A DNA stretch of 64,000 bases, from assembly GCF_001542855.1 (NCBI RefSeq), contig NZ_LNBY01000018.1:186001-250000 (forward strand), written 5' to 3'. This DNA comes from Erythrobacter sp. AP23. GTDB taxonomy: Bacteria > Pseudomonadota > Alphaproteobacteria > Sphingomonadales > Sphingomonadaceae. Under the pieces are notes generated by a model. It saw only the letters and a program-made list of their open reading frames with translations, did no database searches and was not told the DNA's origin. The position numbers and the translations under genes are program-made. Shown here in pieces: positions 51,324-60,933 of this stretch (the first letter of the stretch is position 1; every line of letters begins with the position of its first letter).

Positions 51324-51893
51324 ATGCGAGCAGAATTCGCGCACGAACAGGCGCAGACCTACCTGCGGCAACGCAACCGCTTTGCCGTGCTGGCAGGTGT
51401 CCTGGGCCTGACCACGCTGGTCAGCCTCGGCGCCGCGGTCACCCGCGACGAGCAGGTTGTGTTGGTGCCGATCACCTCAGAGCGGATCACCGTCTCGAGC
51501 GGCGGGATCGACGCGCCCTATCTCGAACTTGTCACCCGCGACACGGCACTGATGCTCCTCAACCGGGCGCCCGAAAGCCTCGATTACTGGATGACGAACA
51601 TCCTGAAGCTCGCCGATCCCGCCGCGCACGGCCGCCTCAAGGCCGAGCTCGTCCAAATCGTCGAGGAACAGCGCGGCTCGGACATCAGCCAGGCCTTCGT
51701 GATCGCGGAAATGCACGTCGACCCCAAGGCCCTGACCTCGACCGTCACCGGCACGCTCAAGACCTTTGTCGGCGCGCAGGTGATCGCGAGCCAGCGCCGC
51801 TCCTTCCGTTTCCGCTGGTCGAAGCGTGGCCTCAGCCTTGCGCTCGCCGGCTTTGAGCAACTTCCCACCGACAAGGAGGAACCCGGCCAATGA
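51324..51893 (+). CDS. traE: TraE, inner-membrane assembly protein
   Basis: This 189-residue protein has one N-terminal transmembrane helix (FAVLAGVLGLTTLVSLGAAV) and a periplasmic NTF2-like domain, the VirB8 counterpart of F-type systems. It contains LNRAPESLDYWMTNILKLAD and IASQRRSFRFRWSK. It overlaps the next gene by four bases. Confidence 0.86.
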   Translation: MRAEFAHEQAQTYLRQRNRFAVLAGVLGLTTLVSLGAAVTRDEQVVLVPITSERITVSSGGIDAPYLELVTRDTALMLLNRAPESLDYWMTNILKLADPAAHGRLKAELVQIVEEQRGSDISQAFVIAEMHVDPKALTSTVTGTLKTFVGAQVIASQRRSFRFRWSKRGLSLALAGFEQLPTDKEEPGQ

Positions 51894-52705
51894 GCCTTCT
51901 CCCATCTCCCCTCGCTGCTGCGCTTGCCGGAACCGGCCTTGCCTGTTTCGCGATCGGCGCGACAAGGCGCCCCGATCCCGGGCTCAAGCTGACCGGCCTC
52001 GCCGTGCTTGCCTTCGCGCTCGCGCCGGTCCCGGCGTATGCCGACCAATTCGTCGAAGCGGCCGACAACGCGACCATCGACTGCGAGCTCGCTCGCGGCG
52101 AACTCACCCGGATCGCGCTTATCGATGACGGCTTTGCCAATGTCTCGAAGATCGCGAGCGGTTTTCCCTACAATGATTTCCAGGTGACGCACGAGCCAGT
52201 GCGCGGAGACATCTATATCTCCGTGCCCCCGCAATTTGCCGCTGCCCGGGTCAGCTTCTTTGCGACCAGCAAGGCGGGCTACGTCTACAAGTTCGCCTGC
52301 CGTCTCGGCGGCGAGGAAGCGACCCAGCTCTTCATCACCAATCCCGCGCTCGCTAAAGCCGCGGCCACCGAATGGGAGACCGAGACCGGTCCCGAGGACG
52401 CCGCGATCCGCCTGATCGAGGCGATGGCGAGCGATGCCGTCCTGCCCGGATTCACTGCCCGCGCCGAACTGTCGGCTCCGCGCCGTACCGGCGGGATCGA
52501 GGTCCAGCTGGTCGCCGAATACCAGGGCGATGAACTTACCGGACAGCGCTTCCTCGTGCGCAACCTCGGCCAGGAAAGCCTTGCGCTTGGCTCCGAGCGC
52601 GAAGGTGCCGCAGGCGCGCTCGCTTTTGCCTATGGCCGCGATGCACTCGCTCCCGGTGAAGCGACCAGTGCCTTCCTAGTCTTTGCCAAGGGAGGACTCG
52701 ACTGA
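51890..52705 (+). CDS. traK: TraK, outer-membrane complex (VirB9/secretin-like) protein
   Basis: This 271-residue protein has a signal sequence (LAGTGLACFAIGATRR, then LTGLAVLAFALAPVPAYADQ). A periplasmic beta-rich domain carries FVEAADNATIDCELARGEL and VSVPPQFAAARVSFFATSK-like segments. TraK is the VirB9-like subunit of the outer core ring. The stop overlaps the traB start (TGATG). Confidence 0.84.
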   Translation: MSLLPSPLAAALAGTGLACFAIGATRRPDPGLKLTGLAVLAFALAPVPAYADQFVEAADNATIDCELARGELTRIALIDDGFANVSKIASGFPYNDFQVTHEPVRGDIYISVPPQFAAARVSFFATSKAGYVYKFACRLGGEEATQLFITNPALAKAAATEWETETGPEDAAIRLIEAMASDAVLPGFTARAELSAPRRTGGIEVQLVAEYQGDELTGQRFLVRNLGQESLALGSEREGAAGALAFAYGRDALAPGEATSAFLVFAKGGLD

Positions 52706-54021
52706 TGGCCGAGGCACCACAGAAGGACGCCGGAAAGAGGCCTCTGCCGGGCTCGCCGGAAGCGCGAGAAAGCGGACGGCGCAACCTCAATTCGCAGATC
52801 GCACAGCGCCAGAAGATGCTGCTCGCCGGGATCGGGGCCATCGCGCTCATCGGCGGCGGCATGTTCATTTTCGGCGGCGACGGCGACGAGGCTGGCACCG
52901 ATGCCAATGGTGCGGCGACAATCGACACCGGCGGCCTCGTCAATCGCAACCTCTCGCAGCGCGAGTTCGTCGCGAGCTACGGTAACCGGCTCGATGCACA
53001 GGGCCGCGCGATCAAGGATCTCCAGCAGGCCCAGCTGCCGCGCCCCGAGATCGAACAGGAGCTCGAAGCCCTGCGCAGCGAGAACGCGCAGATGCGCTCC
53101 GACGGCCAGGCGGCGATCGACGCGATCTCGGCCGAGAATGCCAATCTGCGATCACAGCTGAGCGAAGCTGCGAAGGCACCTGCCGCCGCGCCGCCACTGC
53201 CACCGCCACCTGCCTATGGACCCGGCGTCGGCACCGGCGGAGCTGTCCAGCCACCGCAAGGAGCGCCGGAAACGCAAGGCGGACAGCTCAGCCTGATGAG
53301 CTTCAGCGCGGAGACGGGCAAGGACGGCAAGCCGCGTGCGGCAGAGACTGCGCCAGCCTTGTTGCTCGAAGCGAGCCGCGATTACCTTCCGCCCAACAGC
53401 TACGCACCGGCAACGGTCATCGTGGGTGTCGATGCCTCGACCGGCGTTGCCAGCCAGAGCGATCCGCTTCCCGTGGTGCTCCGGATCACCGGTCCGGCCC
53501 GCTCGGTGATGCGCGGCAACAAACTGCTCACCACCGATATCACCGGCTGCCTCGTCAATGGCGCGGCGCGCGGCGATCTCTCGGCGGAGAAGGTCTACGT
53601 CAAGCTGGTGCGCATGACCTGCGCGCAACCCGGTGGGCGCTTCGCGGTGAGCGAGGTCAAGGGGTTCATCTCCTTCGCCGGAAAGTCGGGCGTGCGCGGC
53701 CGCGTGGTCAGCCGCGAAGGCAGCCTTGTCAGCCAGGCGCTGCTCGCCGGGATTGTGGGCGGCTTCGGCCGCGGATTTTCCGCCAACGCCAACGGCATTT
53801 TTACCGGCCAGGTCGGCGCCAACGGTCAGCGCGAGGCGCTGTCGCCGACCGACATCCTCGCCGGTGGCTTTGGCCAGGGTGCCGGCGAAGCCGCCGACAC
53901 CGTCAGCCGATACCTCATCGAACGCGCCGAACAATACCAACCCGTCGTCGAGATGCCGACCGGCATCGAGGTCGAGATCGTCTTTCTCGACGGCGTCCAC
54001 GTCAGGAGCCCCTCCAAATGA
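52705..54021 (+). CDS. traB: TraB, VirB10-like envelope-spanning scaffold
   Basis: This 438-residue protein has a short cytoplasmic tail and an inner-membrane helix (LLAGIGAIALIGGGMFIFGG). A coiled-coil segment follows (PEIEQELEALRSENAQMRSD and onward), then a Pro-rich stretch (PAAAPPLPPPPAYGP) and a C-terminal TraB/TrbI domain (PVVLRITGPARSVMRGNKLL, VKGFISFAGKSGVRGRVVSR). It links inner- and outer-membrane parts of the T4SS. Confidence 0.88.
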   Translation: MAEAPQKDAGKRPLPGSPEARESGRRNLNSQIAQRQKMLLAGIGAIALIGGGMFIFGGDGDEAGTDANGAATIDTGGLVNRNLSQREFVASYGNRLDAQGRAIKDLQQAQLPRPEIEQELEALRSENAQMRSDGQAAIDAISAENANLRSQLSEAAKAPAAAPPLPPPPAYGPGVGTGGAVQPPQGAPETQGGQLSLMSFSAETGKDGKPRAAETAPALLLEASRDYLPPNSYAPATVIVGVDASTGVASQSDPLPVVLRITGPARSVMRGNKLLTTDITGCLVNGAARGDLSAEKVYVKLVRMTCAQPGGRFAVSEVKGFISFAGKSGVRGRVVSREGSLVSQALLAGIVGGFGRGFSANANGIFTGQVGANGQREALSPTDILAGGFGQGAGEAADTVSRYLIERAEQYQPVVEMPTGIEVEIVFLDGVHVRSPSK

Positions 54022-54890
54022 ACTACAATGACTCGCCGCCAAGCCTGAAGGCGCGCGCCGCCCACCTTGCCCTTGCCCTCTCGAGCGCCGCCGCCGTGCT
54101 GACGCTCGGCGTCTCTGCCGTCACTGCGATGCCTGCGAGCGCCGCGGGCATGGCGAGCGATGTCGCGCAGGCGCTGAAACTGCGGCTGCCCAAGACCCCG
54201 ATCGATGCGATCAGCTGCGACACGCTCGGGCCCTGGTGCGAAGTCGTCTCGGGTGACACGCTGTTCTACATCGACGAGACCGCCCGCTACCTGTTCGTAG
54301 GCCGTCTCTACGACATGGAAGAACGGCGCGACGTCACTGCCGCCCGCCTGCTCGAACTCAATCCCGATCTGCTCGCGGCCGGTGCGGCGCGCGTAGCCAG
54401 TGACGCGCCGGCGGGACGCGACGAAACGCCTGTCCAGGCGGCCGCCAACCATGTCGACCTCTCGTCGCTTCCGGCTGCCGGCGCGATCCACTGGGGCAAC
54501 CTCAAGGGCGAACGCCTGGTCGTCTTCTCGGATTTCCAGTGCGGGTATTGCCAGCGCCTGACCGCCGAACTCGCCAAGGCCAAGGTTCATGTCGAAGAGC
54601 GACCGATCTCGATCTTCGGCGCGGCAAGCCGCAAGATTTCCGAGGCGGTGCTGTGCGCTAAGGATCCGGCAAAGGCACTCCATGCGGCCTATTCCGGCCA
54701 GGCTCTGGCGACTGATAAGACCTGCAAGGAGGCCAAGGCACTCGATGCCAACGAAGCCTTCGCGAAGGCCAACGGGTTTGCCGGAACTCCGGTCATCGTG
54801 CGCGCCCGCGATGGGGCGGTGCTTCATGGCTACCGCGATGCCGCGGCGATCCGCCGCTTCGTCGCCGAAGGCAAGGGAGTGGCGCAATGA
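54018..54890 (+). CDS. DsbC-like periplasmic thiol-disulfide isomerase of the tra operon
   Basis: This 290-residue protein has an N-terminal signal and linker. A thioredoxin-like domain follows with active-site CGYC (FSDFQCGYCQRLTAEL) and cis-Pro in FAGTPVIVRARDG. The layout matches DsbC/TrbB-type isomerases encoded in F-type clusters, which fold Cys-rich TraN and TraU. The neighbours traN and traU are indeed Cys-rich. It overlaps traB and traV by ATGA. Confidence 0.84.
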   Translation: MNYNDSPPSLKARAAHLALALSSAAAVLTLGVSAVTAMPASAAGMASDVAQALKLRLPKTPIDAISCDTLGPWCEVVSGDTLFYIDETARYLFVGRLYDMEERRDVTAARLLELNPDLLAAGAARVASDAPAGRDETPVQAAANHVDLSSLPAAGAIHWGNLKGERLVVFSDFQCGYCQRLTAELAKAKVHVEERPISIFGAASRKISEAVLCAKDPAKALHAAYSGQALATDKTCKEAKALDANEAFAKANGFAGTPVIVRARDGAVLHGYRDAAAIRRFVAEGKGVAQ

Positions 54891-55474
54891 GCCGGCTTCC
54901 AATCCTTCGCGCCATGGTGCTCGCTGCGCCGCTCCTCCTGGCCAGTGGCTGCGCCAGCCTCGGCGGCAACGTCAAAGGCAGCTTTGCCTGCCGGGCTCCG
55001 GAAGGGACCTGCGCGCCGACTTCCGCGATCGATGCCGGGGCGACCGGCATTGAAAAGGCTGACACGGTTGACGCGCATCGGACGGTGACCCCGACCGGCG
55101 AAGCGGTTCGTCGCCTGCTGGTCGTGCTGACAGGCTACCGTGACGCGGCGGGCCGCGACCATGAGGCGCGCGTCGTTCACCTGACGCTGCCCGAACAGGC
55201 AGGGACAGGCTGGCGCACGCCGCAGGGCCGCCGCGAAGTCCTGCGCTCGCTGGCATCGACTATTGCCGCGACGCGCGAGAGCAACCCCGCAACCGATTTC
55301 CAACCGCCAAAAATCCAAGAGGCAGACACATTGCCGGAACAGCTGTTCATCCCCTCGCAGCCCGTTCCGGCGATGCCCGGCGCTGACGCGCCGGAACCCG
55401 GGGGACCTGGCTCGTTTTCCCCTCCCCGCGAGCCGGTCCCCCAACCTGACATGACCGAAGGAGAGAGCCAGTGA
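54887..55474 (+). CDS. traV: TraV, VirB7-like outer-membrane lipoprotein
   Basis: This 195-residue lipoprotein has a signal ending in lipobox LLLASGCAS (Cys about residue 22). SFACRAPEGTCAPTSAIDA, the second Cys pair typical of TraV, follows. It stabilises the TraK/TraB outer ring. The Pro/Glu-rich tail is normal for the family. Confidence 0.86.
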   Translation: MSRLPILRAMVLAAPLLLASGCASLGGNVKGSFACRAPEGTCAPTSAIDAGATGIEKADTVDAHRTVTPTGEAVRRLLVVLTGYRDAAGRDHEARVVHLTLPEQAGTGWRTPQGRREVLRSLASTIAATRESNPATDFQPPKIQEADTLPEQLFIPSQPVPAMPGADAPEPGGPGSFSPPREPVPQPDMTEGESQ

Positions 55475-58014
55475 CGCTATCCCTTGCTGCCGCGCGCGAC
55501 GCACTCTCGCGGGGCCTGTTTGCCGACACGGCTCGGCCCGAAAAGCCGCGGGCGCATTTCGGGCTCGATATGCTCTCGGACTGGCTGCCCTACCGGGTCT
55601 ATGACGAGGGGGCGAAGCTCTACCGCAACGCCCGCTCCAAAGGCTTCGTGCTCGAAGTCACCCCGCTGATCGGGGCCGACGAACGGACCGGCGAGATCCT
55701 CGGTCAGTTCTTCTCCGAAGGCCTGCCGCAGGGCGCCTGCCTCCAGGTCCTGAACTTCGCATCTCCGCGGATCGGCAGCGTGGTCGGCCCCTGGTTCGCT
55801 CCGCGCTACGAGCAGGGCGGGATCTACGAGGCCATCGCCAGAGCGCGCACCAGGCGCCTTTACGATCTCGTCTGGAGCTCGGGCTCGGCGCATGCGCCGT
55901 TCCATGCTCGCAACGTCCGGCTGATCGTCTCGCTCGGCGTGCCGGTGCCCGGAAGCGTGACCGACGCGGAACTTTCGGAATGCCGCGAAGGGCTGATGGG
56001 CATGCTCCACTCGCTCGGACTGCACGCGCAGGAGCTGCGTCCGGGCGGCCTCTTGGCGCTGATCGACGAGCTCACCTCGCCGACTACCGCGCACGAGACC
56101 GATATCCATGCGTGGAACCCGCACGATACGCTTCAGTCCCAAGCGATCCGCCGCGACATCGAGCTCGAGGTCGGCGACGATCGCCTGATCCTCAGGACCG
56201 AGCGCTTTCGCGAGACGGGCCGCGACGAGGAGGGCAATCCTGAAGTCGGCGAATGCTATCCCGACCATTTCGATGTGCGGCACTATGCCGTGCGCTCTAC
56301 CCCTGAGCGCTGGGCACCTTGGGAATGCGCGCGGCTCATCGGCGACATGTTCACCGACAAGCTGCGTTTCCCCTGTCCGACGGCAACCATGCTGTGCCTG
56401 GTCTACCCCGACCAGGAAGCTGCTTCGGCGCGCGCGGGCTTCAAGTTCATGCGCACGACCAGTCTCAGCCAGACCAAGAGCGCGCGTTTCTTGCCCAAGC
56501 TTGCCGAACAGTCGGCCGAGTGGCGCCACGTCCAGGCCGAACTCCAGGCTGGCAAGAAGCTCGTGAAGCTGTTCTACGGGCTCACCAGCATCTCGCCGCT
56601 CGGCCAGGGCGACGCGCATGAACGCATCATCAAGGCGATCTACAAGGCGGCGGGCTGGGACCTTGCCGACGAGCGCTTCCTCCAGCTCCAAGGCCTCGTC
56701 GCTGCCTTTCCCCTGTGCCTCGCCGATGGCCTCGCCGACGACATGGCGCGGTTGAAGCGTCTCAAGACCATGCTCTCGACGACAGCGGCACATATCGCGC
56801 CGATGCAGGGCGAATATCTCGGCGGCGTAATCCCGCACCTCCTGCTCGTTGGCCGCCGCGGCCAGCCCTTCTGGTGGTCGCCATTCGAGAACGGTGCCGG
56901 CAACCACAATATCGCGATCTGCGGCAAGTCGGGTTCGGGCAAGTCGGTGCTGCTGCAGGAACTCTGCGCCGCCCTGCGCGGCGCCGGTGCCAAGGTCGTG
57001 GTGATCGACGACGGCCGCAGCTTCGAGCATTCGGTCAAACTGCAGGGCGGACGCTTCGTTGAGTTCACGCTCGCCTCGGGCTTTTCCCTGAACCCCTTCT
57101 CGATGGTCGACGATGCCCGCGCACACGAAGACGAGGACTACCGCCTCGACTGCTTCGCCATGATCAAGGCAATCATTGGCCAGATGGCGCGTCCCGGCAC
57201 CGCGCCGAGCGATACCGAGCGCGGGCTCATCGATCGGGCCGTGACCGCGACCTGGGAGGCACTCGGCAGCGGCGCATCGGTCGACGATGTCGCGCATGCG
57301 CTCCATGGATCGGAAAGCGAGGCGGGCCGCGATCTCGCCACCGCGATCGCGCCCTTCTGCCGCGGCGGCAGCTACGGCGGGTTCTTTGCAGGCAAGGCGA
57401 GCTTCGCGCTCGACGATGATTTTACCGTCTTCGAGATGAGCGATCTCGCAAGCCGCGAGGAACTGCGCAGCGTCGTCCTTTCGGCGATCATGTTCATGAC
57501 CAGCCAGGCGATGACCCGCTCGTCGCGAGCAACCAAGAAGCTGCTGCTGATCGACGAGGCCTGGGCCATGCTCAAGGGCGGGTCGATGGGCGAGTTCGTC
57601 GAAACCTATGCCCGCACTGCCCGCAAGTACGGCGGCGCGCTCGCCACCGCGACCCAGTCCCTCAATGATTATTACAAGTCCGACGGCGCGCGCGCCGCGC
57701 TCGAGAATAGCGACTGGATGCTGGTACTTCAGCAGAAGGCCGAGACGATCGCCGATTTCAGGGCGAACGCGCGGCTCGACATGGACGACCGCACCGAGAC
57801 GCTGATCCGCAGCCTCAAGCGTTCGGGGACCGAGTACAGCGAGGTCTTCATCAAAGGCCCCGAGACCGAGGCGGTCGGTCGGCTCGTGCTCGATCCCTTC
57901 TCGGCGACGATCTACTCCTCCGATCCCGACACCTATGCGGCGATCCAGGACTGCGAGCGGCGCGGGCACAGCCTCGCCGATGCCATCCGGATCGTGGCGG
58001 GAGGCGGACAATGA
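55471..58014 (+). CDS. traC: TraC, VirB4-like T4SS ATPase
   Basis: This 847-residue ATPase has the N-terminal TraC domain (residues 1 to about 470). The C-terminal RecA-like domain has Walker A CGKSGSGKSVLLQ (about 485-495) and Walker B KLLLIDEAWAML (about 688-698). It powers pilus assembly and substrate transfer. Length and motifs match the F-type TraC family. A long antisense open frame covers it and is a high-GC artefact. Confidence 0.92.
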   Translation: MTLSLAAARDALSRGLFADTARPEKPRAHFGLDMLSDWLPYRVYDEGAKLYRNARSKGFVLEVTPLIGADERTGEILGQFFSEGLPQGACLQVLNFASPRIGSVVGPWFAPRYEQGGIYEAIARARTRRLYDLVWSSGSAHAPFHARNVRLIVSLGVPVPGSVTDAELSECREGLMGMLHSLGLHAQELRPGGLLALIDELTSPTTAHETDIHAWNPHDTLQSQAIRRDIELEVGDDRLILRTERFRETGRDEEGNPEVGECYPDHFDVRHYAVRSTPERWAPWECARLIGDMFTDKLRFPCPTATMLCLVYPDQEAASARAGFKFMRTTSLSQTKSARFLPKLAEQSAEWRHVQAELQAGKKLVKLFYGLTSISPLGQGDAHERIIKAIYKAAGWDLADERFLQLQGLVAAFPLCLADGLADDMARLKRLKTMLSTTAAHIAPMQGEYLGGVIPHLLLVGRRGQPFWWSPFENGAGNHNIAICGKSGSGKSVLLQELCAALRGAGAKVVVIDDGRSFEHSVKLQGGRFVEFTLASGFSLNPFSMVDDARAHEDEDYRLDCFAMIKAIIGQMARPGTAPSDTERGLIDRAVTATWEALGSGASVDDVAHALHGSESEAGRDLATAIAPFCRGGSYGGFFAGKASFALDDDFTVFEMSDLASREELRSVVLSAIMFMTSQAMTRSSRATKKLLLIDEAWAMLKGGSMGEFVETYARTARKYGGALATATQSLNDYYKSDGARAALENSDWMLVLQQKAETIADFRANARLDMDDRTETLIRSLKRSGTEYSEVFIKGPETEAVGRLVLDPFSATIYSSDPDTYAAIQDCERRGHSLADAIRIVAGGGQ

Positions 58015-58391
58015 TGGTCTCGCATCTCGTCGACCGGACCCCTCCGGCCAATCTCCGCAGCCTGCTGCCGTTCCTGCAAGGGAGCTGTTTCGTCCTCATC
58101 GAGACCGCGCGCTTTGCCGCGACTTCACTGCTGATCGTGCTGGGATTGCCGCTCGCGCTGTTCCTGTTCGTTGCGGGCTGGGACCTTGGCGGCCTCTTCA
58201 CCCAGCTCGCCAATCTGTCGGACCGATATCTCGAAGCCGACGGGCTGCGCCGCAGCCTGTTCAGCCAGGACCTCAAGGGCTGCTTCCTCGCCCTCGCTGG
58301 CGCTGTGACGCTGTTTCGCATGCCCCGCTTCCTGAGGCGGCTTGCGGCCGATCTCGACAACCATCCGGCCCGGGAGGCTAAACGTGACTGA
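58011..58391 (+). CDS. Small membrane protein between traC and trbI
   Basis: This 126-residue protein has a hydrophobic span about residues 22-55 (LIETARFAATSLLIVLGLPL and onward) and a further amphipathic region. I do not recognise a named family. The position between traC and trbI, with ATGA and GTGACTGA overlaps on either side, marks it as part of the same transfer operon. Confidence 0.72.
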   Translation: MMVSHLVDRTPPANLRSLLPFLQGSCFVLIETARFAATSLLIVLGLPLALFLFVAGWDLGGLFTQLANLSDRYLEADGLRRSLFSQDLKGCFLALAGAVTLFRMPRFLRRLAADLDNHPAREAKRD

Positions 58392-58770
58392 GACGCGCAG
58401 ACTACCATCCTTCAATCGCCCGCTGTTGCTGAGAATTCTCGGCGTGCTCGCGCTCGTGGTCGCATTACTCTGGGCAGCCTGGGTCAGCCGCGAACTGTCG
58501 GAGCCGCGCCAGCAGATCGTCACCGTCCGGCTTGCCGAGACCATCGCCGCATTCGTCGATGCCGAAGCGCGCGCAGAGCAGGATCCCGAAGCCAGCCAGG
58601 CGCGCGTGCTCGCCTTCCTTCAGGCGTCCGAGCGCGCTGTTGCGGAAATGGGGGCCGATGGCCGCGTGGTGCTGGTCGGCGAAGCAGTGCTCGCGGGCGA
58701 TGCCCCCGATGCTACCGATGAACTGCGCGTGCGGATCGCTCGCCAGCTTGGGCAGGGAGGCGGCCAGTGA
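58384..58770 (+). CDS. trbI: TrbI, F-type pilus-related protein
   Basis: This protein has 128 residues from GTG 58384 (GGGAGG upstream, eight-base overlap with the preceding stop). It has an N-terminal transmembrane helix (ILGVLALVVALLWAAWVSRE). The TrbI_F-type core has VTVRLAETIAAFVDAEARAE and FLQASERAVAEMG. F-type TrbI influences pilus outgrowth. Confidence 0.82.
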   Translation: MTETRRLPSFNRPLLLRILGVLALVVALLWAAWVSRELSEPRQQIVTVRLAETIAAFVDAEARAEQDPEASQARVLAFLQASERAVAEMGADGRVVLVGEAVLAGDAPDATDELRVRIARQLGQGGGQ

Positions 58771-59288
58771 CGCGCTTTGCCTCTCGTTTTGTCCGCACGC
58801 TCAAACGACCGCTCGTCCTGACCGGTCTGGTGCTGCTGCCACTTGGATGGGGCGCGGTCGACGCCTTCGCGAAAGACCATGCCTTCCTCATCAATGCCAG
58901 CCCGAGCCTGCCCAACTGGGCCTTCTGGCTCGACAAGCATGCGCGGATCGAGCGCGGCAGCCTGATCTTCTTCGAGCCGCCGGCGAGCAGACTCGTCGAA
59001 GCGCATTTCGGAGAAGGCGCGCAGCTCTTCGGCAAGCGGGTGTTGGGCGTGCCGGGCGATGTCGTGAGCCACCGTGGCCACGAGGTCTTCATCAACGGCC
59101 GCAAGATCGCCGCGCGGCTCGATGAGACCCGTCTCGGCATTGCGCTTCACAAGGGCCCCGAAGGCCCGATCCCCGACGGCTGCTTCTACACCGGGACCAG
59201 CCATCAGCGCGGCCTCGACAGCCGCTACGCCGAGATCGGCTTCGTCTGCCGCGGCCAGATCCTGGGCAGCGGGAGGGCGATCCTGTGA
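58767..59288 (+). CDS. S26 signal peptidase of the tra operon (TraF-of-IncP type)
   Basis: This 173-residue protease has an N-terminal membrane segment (LVLTGLVLLPLGWGAVDAF). The serine region is INASPSLPNWAFW, the lysine region FGKRVLGVPGDVVS and the late box GTSHQRGLDSRYAEIG. Such peptidases are encoded in F-type clusters of environmental elements and process the pilin or other tra proteins. The name clashes with F-type traF downstream, so no symbol is given. Confidence 0.82.
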   Translation: MTRFASRFVRTLKRPLVLTGLVLLPLGWGAVDAFAKDHAFLINASPSLPNWAFWLDKHARIERGSLIFFEPPASRLVEAHFGEGAQLFGKRVLGVPGDVVSHRGHEVFINGRKIAARLDETRLGIALHKGPEGPIPDGCFYTGTSHQRGLDSRYAEIGFVCRGQILGSGRAIL

Positions 59289-59923
59289 GCAAGCTCATCC
59301 TCCCTGCAGCGCTACTTGCAGTCCTGCTCTGCCCTGCCGAGGTGCTGGCGCGCGACTATGGCCAGCGCGGCACGGTGTTTCCCGTGATCGAGCGCGACCT
59401 CCTCGAGCAGATTCATTCGCGCCTGACCCAGATGGAACGTTCGGGGGAGACCGCGCGGCTCAATGAAGACCTGAAGCGCCGCACGATCGCGCGCGTGAAC
59501 CGGCCCGACCCCGTCGCCGGAATCGTCCGGGCCAGCGAAGCCCGTCGCTGGCAATTTGATCCGACGATCACGCTCGCTGCCGATATCCGCGGGGCAAAAG
59601 GCGAGCTGATCCATGCCGCTGGCACGAGGGTCAATCCGCTCGACAGCGTGCAGCTACGCGCCGAACTTCTCTTCCTCGACGGCGACGATCCCGACCAGCT
59701 CGCCTGGGCGCTCAAGCAGGCCGCCAATGCCAAGCTGATCCTGGTGAAGGGTGCGCCGCTCGAGCTGATGAAGGCCCGCCAGCGCCGCTTCTATTTCGAC
59801 CAGGGCGGCAAGCTCACGGAAAGGTTCGGGATCAGATCGGTGCCCGCACGCGTGCGCCAGCAGGGCCGCCTGCTCGAGATCAGCGAAATCGCGCTGCCAC
59901 CGAAAAGGAGGACGGCCCAATGA
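59285..59923 (+). CDS. traW: TraW, F-type pilus assembly protein
   Basis: This 212-residue periplasmic protein has a signal peptide (LLAVLLCPAEVLARD), then GTVFPVIERDLLEQIHSRL, LLFLDGDDPDQLAWALKQ and RQRRFYFDQGGKLTERFGI. It matches TraW, which works with TraU and TrbC. It overlaps both neighbours. Confidence 0.86.
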   Translation: MSKLILPAALLAVLLCPAEVLARDYGQRGTVFPVIERDLLEQIHSRLTQMERSGETARLNEDLKRRTIARVNRPDPVAGIVRASEARRWQFDPTITLAADIRGAKGELIHAAGTRVNPLDSVQLRAELLFLDGDDPDQLAWALKQAANAKLILVKGAPLELMKARQRRFYFDQGGKLTERFGIRSVPARVRQQGRLLEISEIALPPKRRTAQ

Positions 59924-60933
59924 CGCACTTAAGAAAGCTGGCGCTCATGCTGGCCGCCATTCTTGGTCTCGCCACTGCAACGCCCGCGATGGCCGATGCC
60001 GGTCCGGGACGCTGCACCGGAAGCTTTGTCAACCCGATCACCGACATCTGCTGGTCGTGCCTGTTCCCGATCTCGATCGGCGGGCTGGACATCTGGCCCT
60101 CGAGCCGGCCCGATCCCGATAACCCCGACCTGCCGGTGTGCCTGTGCGGTCTGAGGCCCGGAATTGCGATGGGCTTCTGGGAGCCCGTGCGGCTTGCCGA
60201 TGTCAGCATGAAGCCGTGGTGCTTCGTGAACCTCGGCGGCATGAAGCTCGATCCCGGCTTCGATATCGGCTTCCGCTCGATCTCGGGTCCATCAGCAGTG
60301 GGCGGCGCGAGCCAGTATTATTCGAGCTGGCACGTCCACTGGTATGCCTATCCGCTGATCTACTGGATGGAGATCGTCGCCGATTTTCTGTGCCTGGAAT
60401 CGGGCTCGATCGACATCCTCTACATCTCCGAGATCGATCCGCTGTGGCAGGATTCCGAGCTCACCGCGATCATCAACCCCGAGGCCGTGCTCTTCGCCAA
60501 CCCGCTGGCGCTCGCTGCCTGTGCGGCCGACTGCGTCGCCTCGACCGCGAAGCTGCCGATCGACGAGATGTTCTGGTGCGCGGGCTGCCAGGGGTCGATG
60601 TACCCGATGAACGGCAATGTCTCGGCCAGCATAGGCCACGTCCAGGCCTCGCGCCTCGTGCTTTCGCGCTTTGCCTACAAGCTCCACCGCGAACTCGTCT
60701 CGTGGGGGACGATGGGGTCCAAGGGCCTGTGCGGCAAATATTTGATGCCGGTGATGCGCAAGCAACAATACCGCTTCCAGGCCACCAACCCCAACCCGGC
60801 GACTTCGGGCCGTTACGCCTGCCCGCCCATCGGCGCCTCCACCACCTTTCAATCGGCCGGACAGGTCATTCCCGCCATCGGCGAAGACATGGGATACCTC
60901 GTCTGGCGCAAGCGGAACTGCTGCGCGCTATGA
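59920..60933 (+). CDS. traU: TraU, F-type conjugal transfer protein
   Basis: This 337-residue secreted protein has a signal peptide (LMLAAILGLATATPAMAD) and a Cys-rich core (ITDICWSCLFPISIGG, MFWCAGCQGSMYPMNG). FVNLGGMKLDPGFDIGFRS and a late RYACPPIGAS follow. It is required for DNA transfer more than for pilus growth in F systems. Confidence 0.88.
   Translation: MTHLRKLALMLAAILGLATATPAMADAGPGRCTGSFVNPITDICWSCLFPISIGGLDIWPSSRPDPDNPDLPVCLCGLRPGIAMGFWEPVRLADVSMKPWCFVNLGGMKLDPGFDIGFRSISGPSAVGGASQYYSSWHVHWYAYPLIYWMEIVADFLCLESGSIDILYISEIDPLWQDSELTAIINPEAVLFANPLALAACAADCVASTAKLPIDEMFWCAGCQGSMYPMNGNVSASIGHVQASRLVLSRFAYKLHRELVSWGTMGSKGLCGKYLMPVMRKQQYRFQATNPNPATSGRYACPPIGASTTFQSAGQVIPAIGEDMGYLVWRKRNCCAL

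Noticed and set aside
55477..58011. An 844-codon open frame on the minus strand across traC
   Set aside because: It mirrors the codon phase of traC, has no domains and a biased Arg/Glu/Ala/Gly composition; traC itself has clear Walker motifs.
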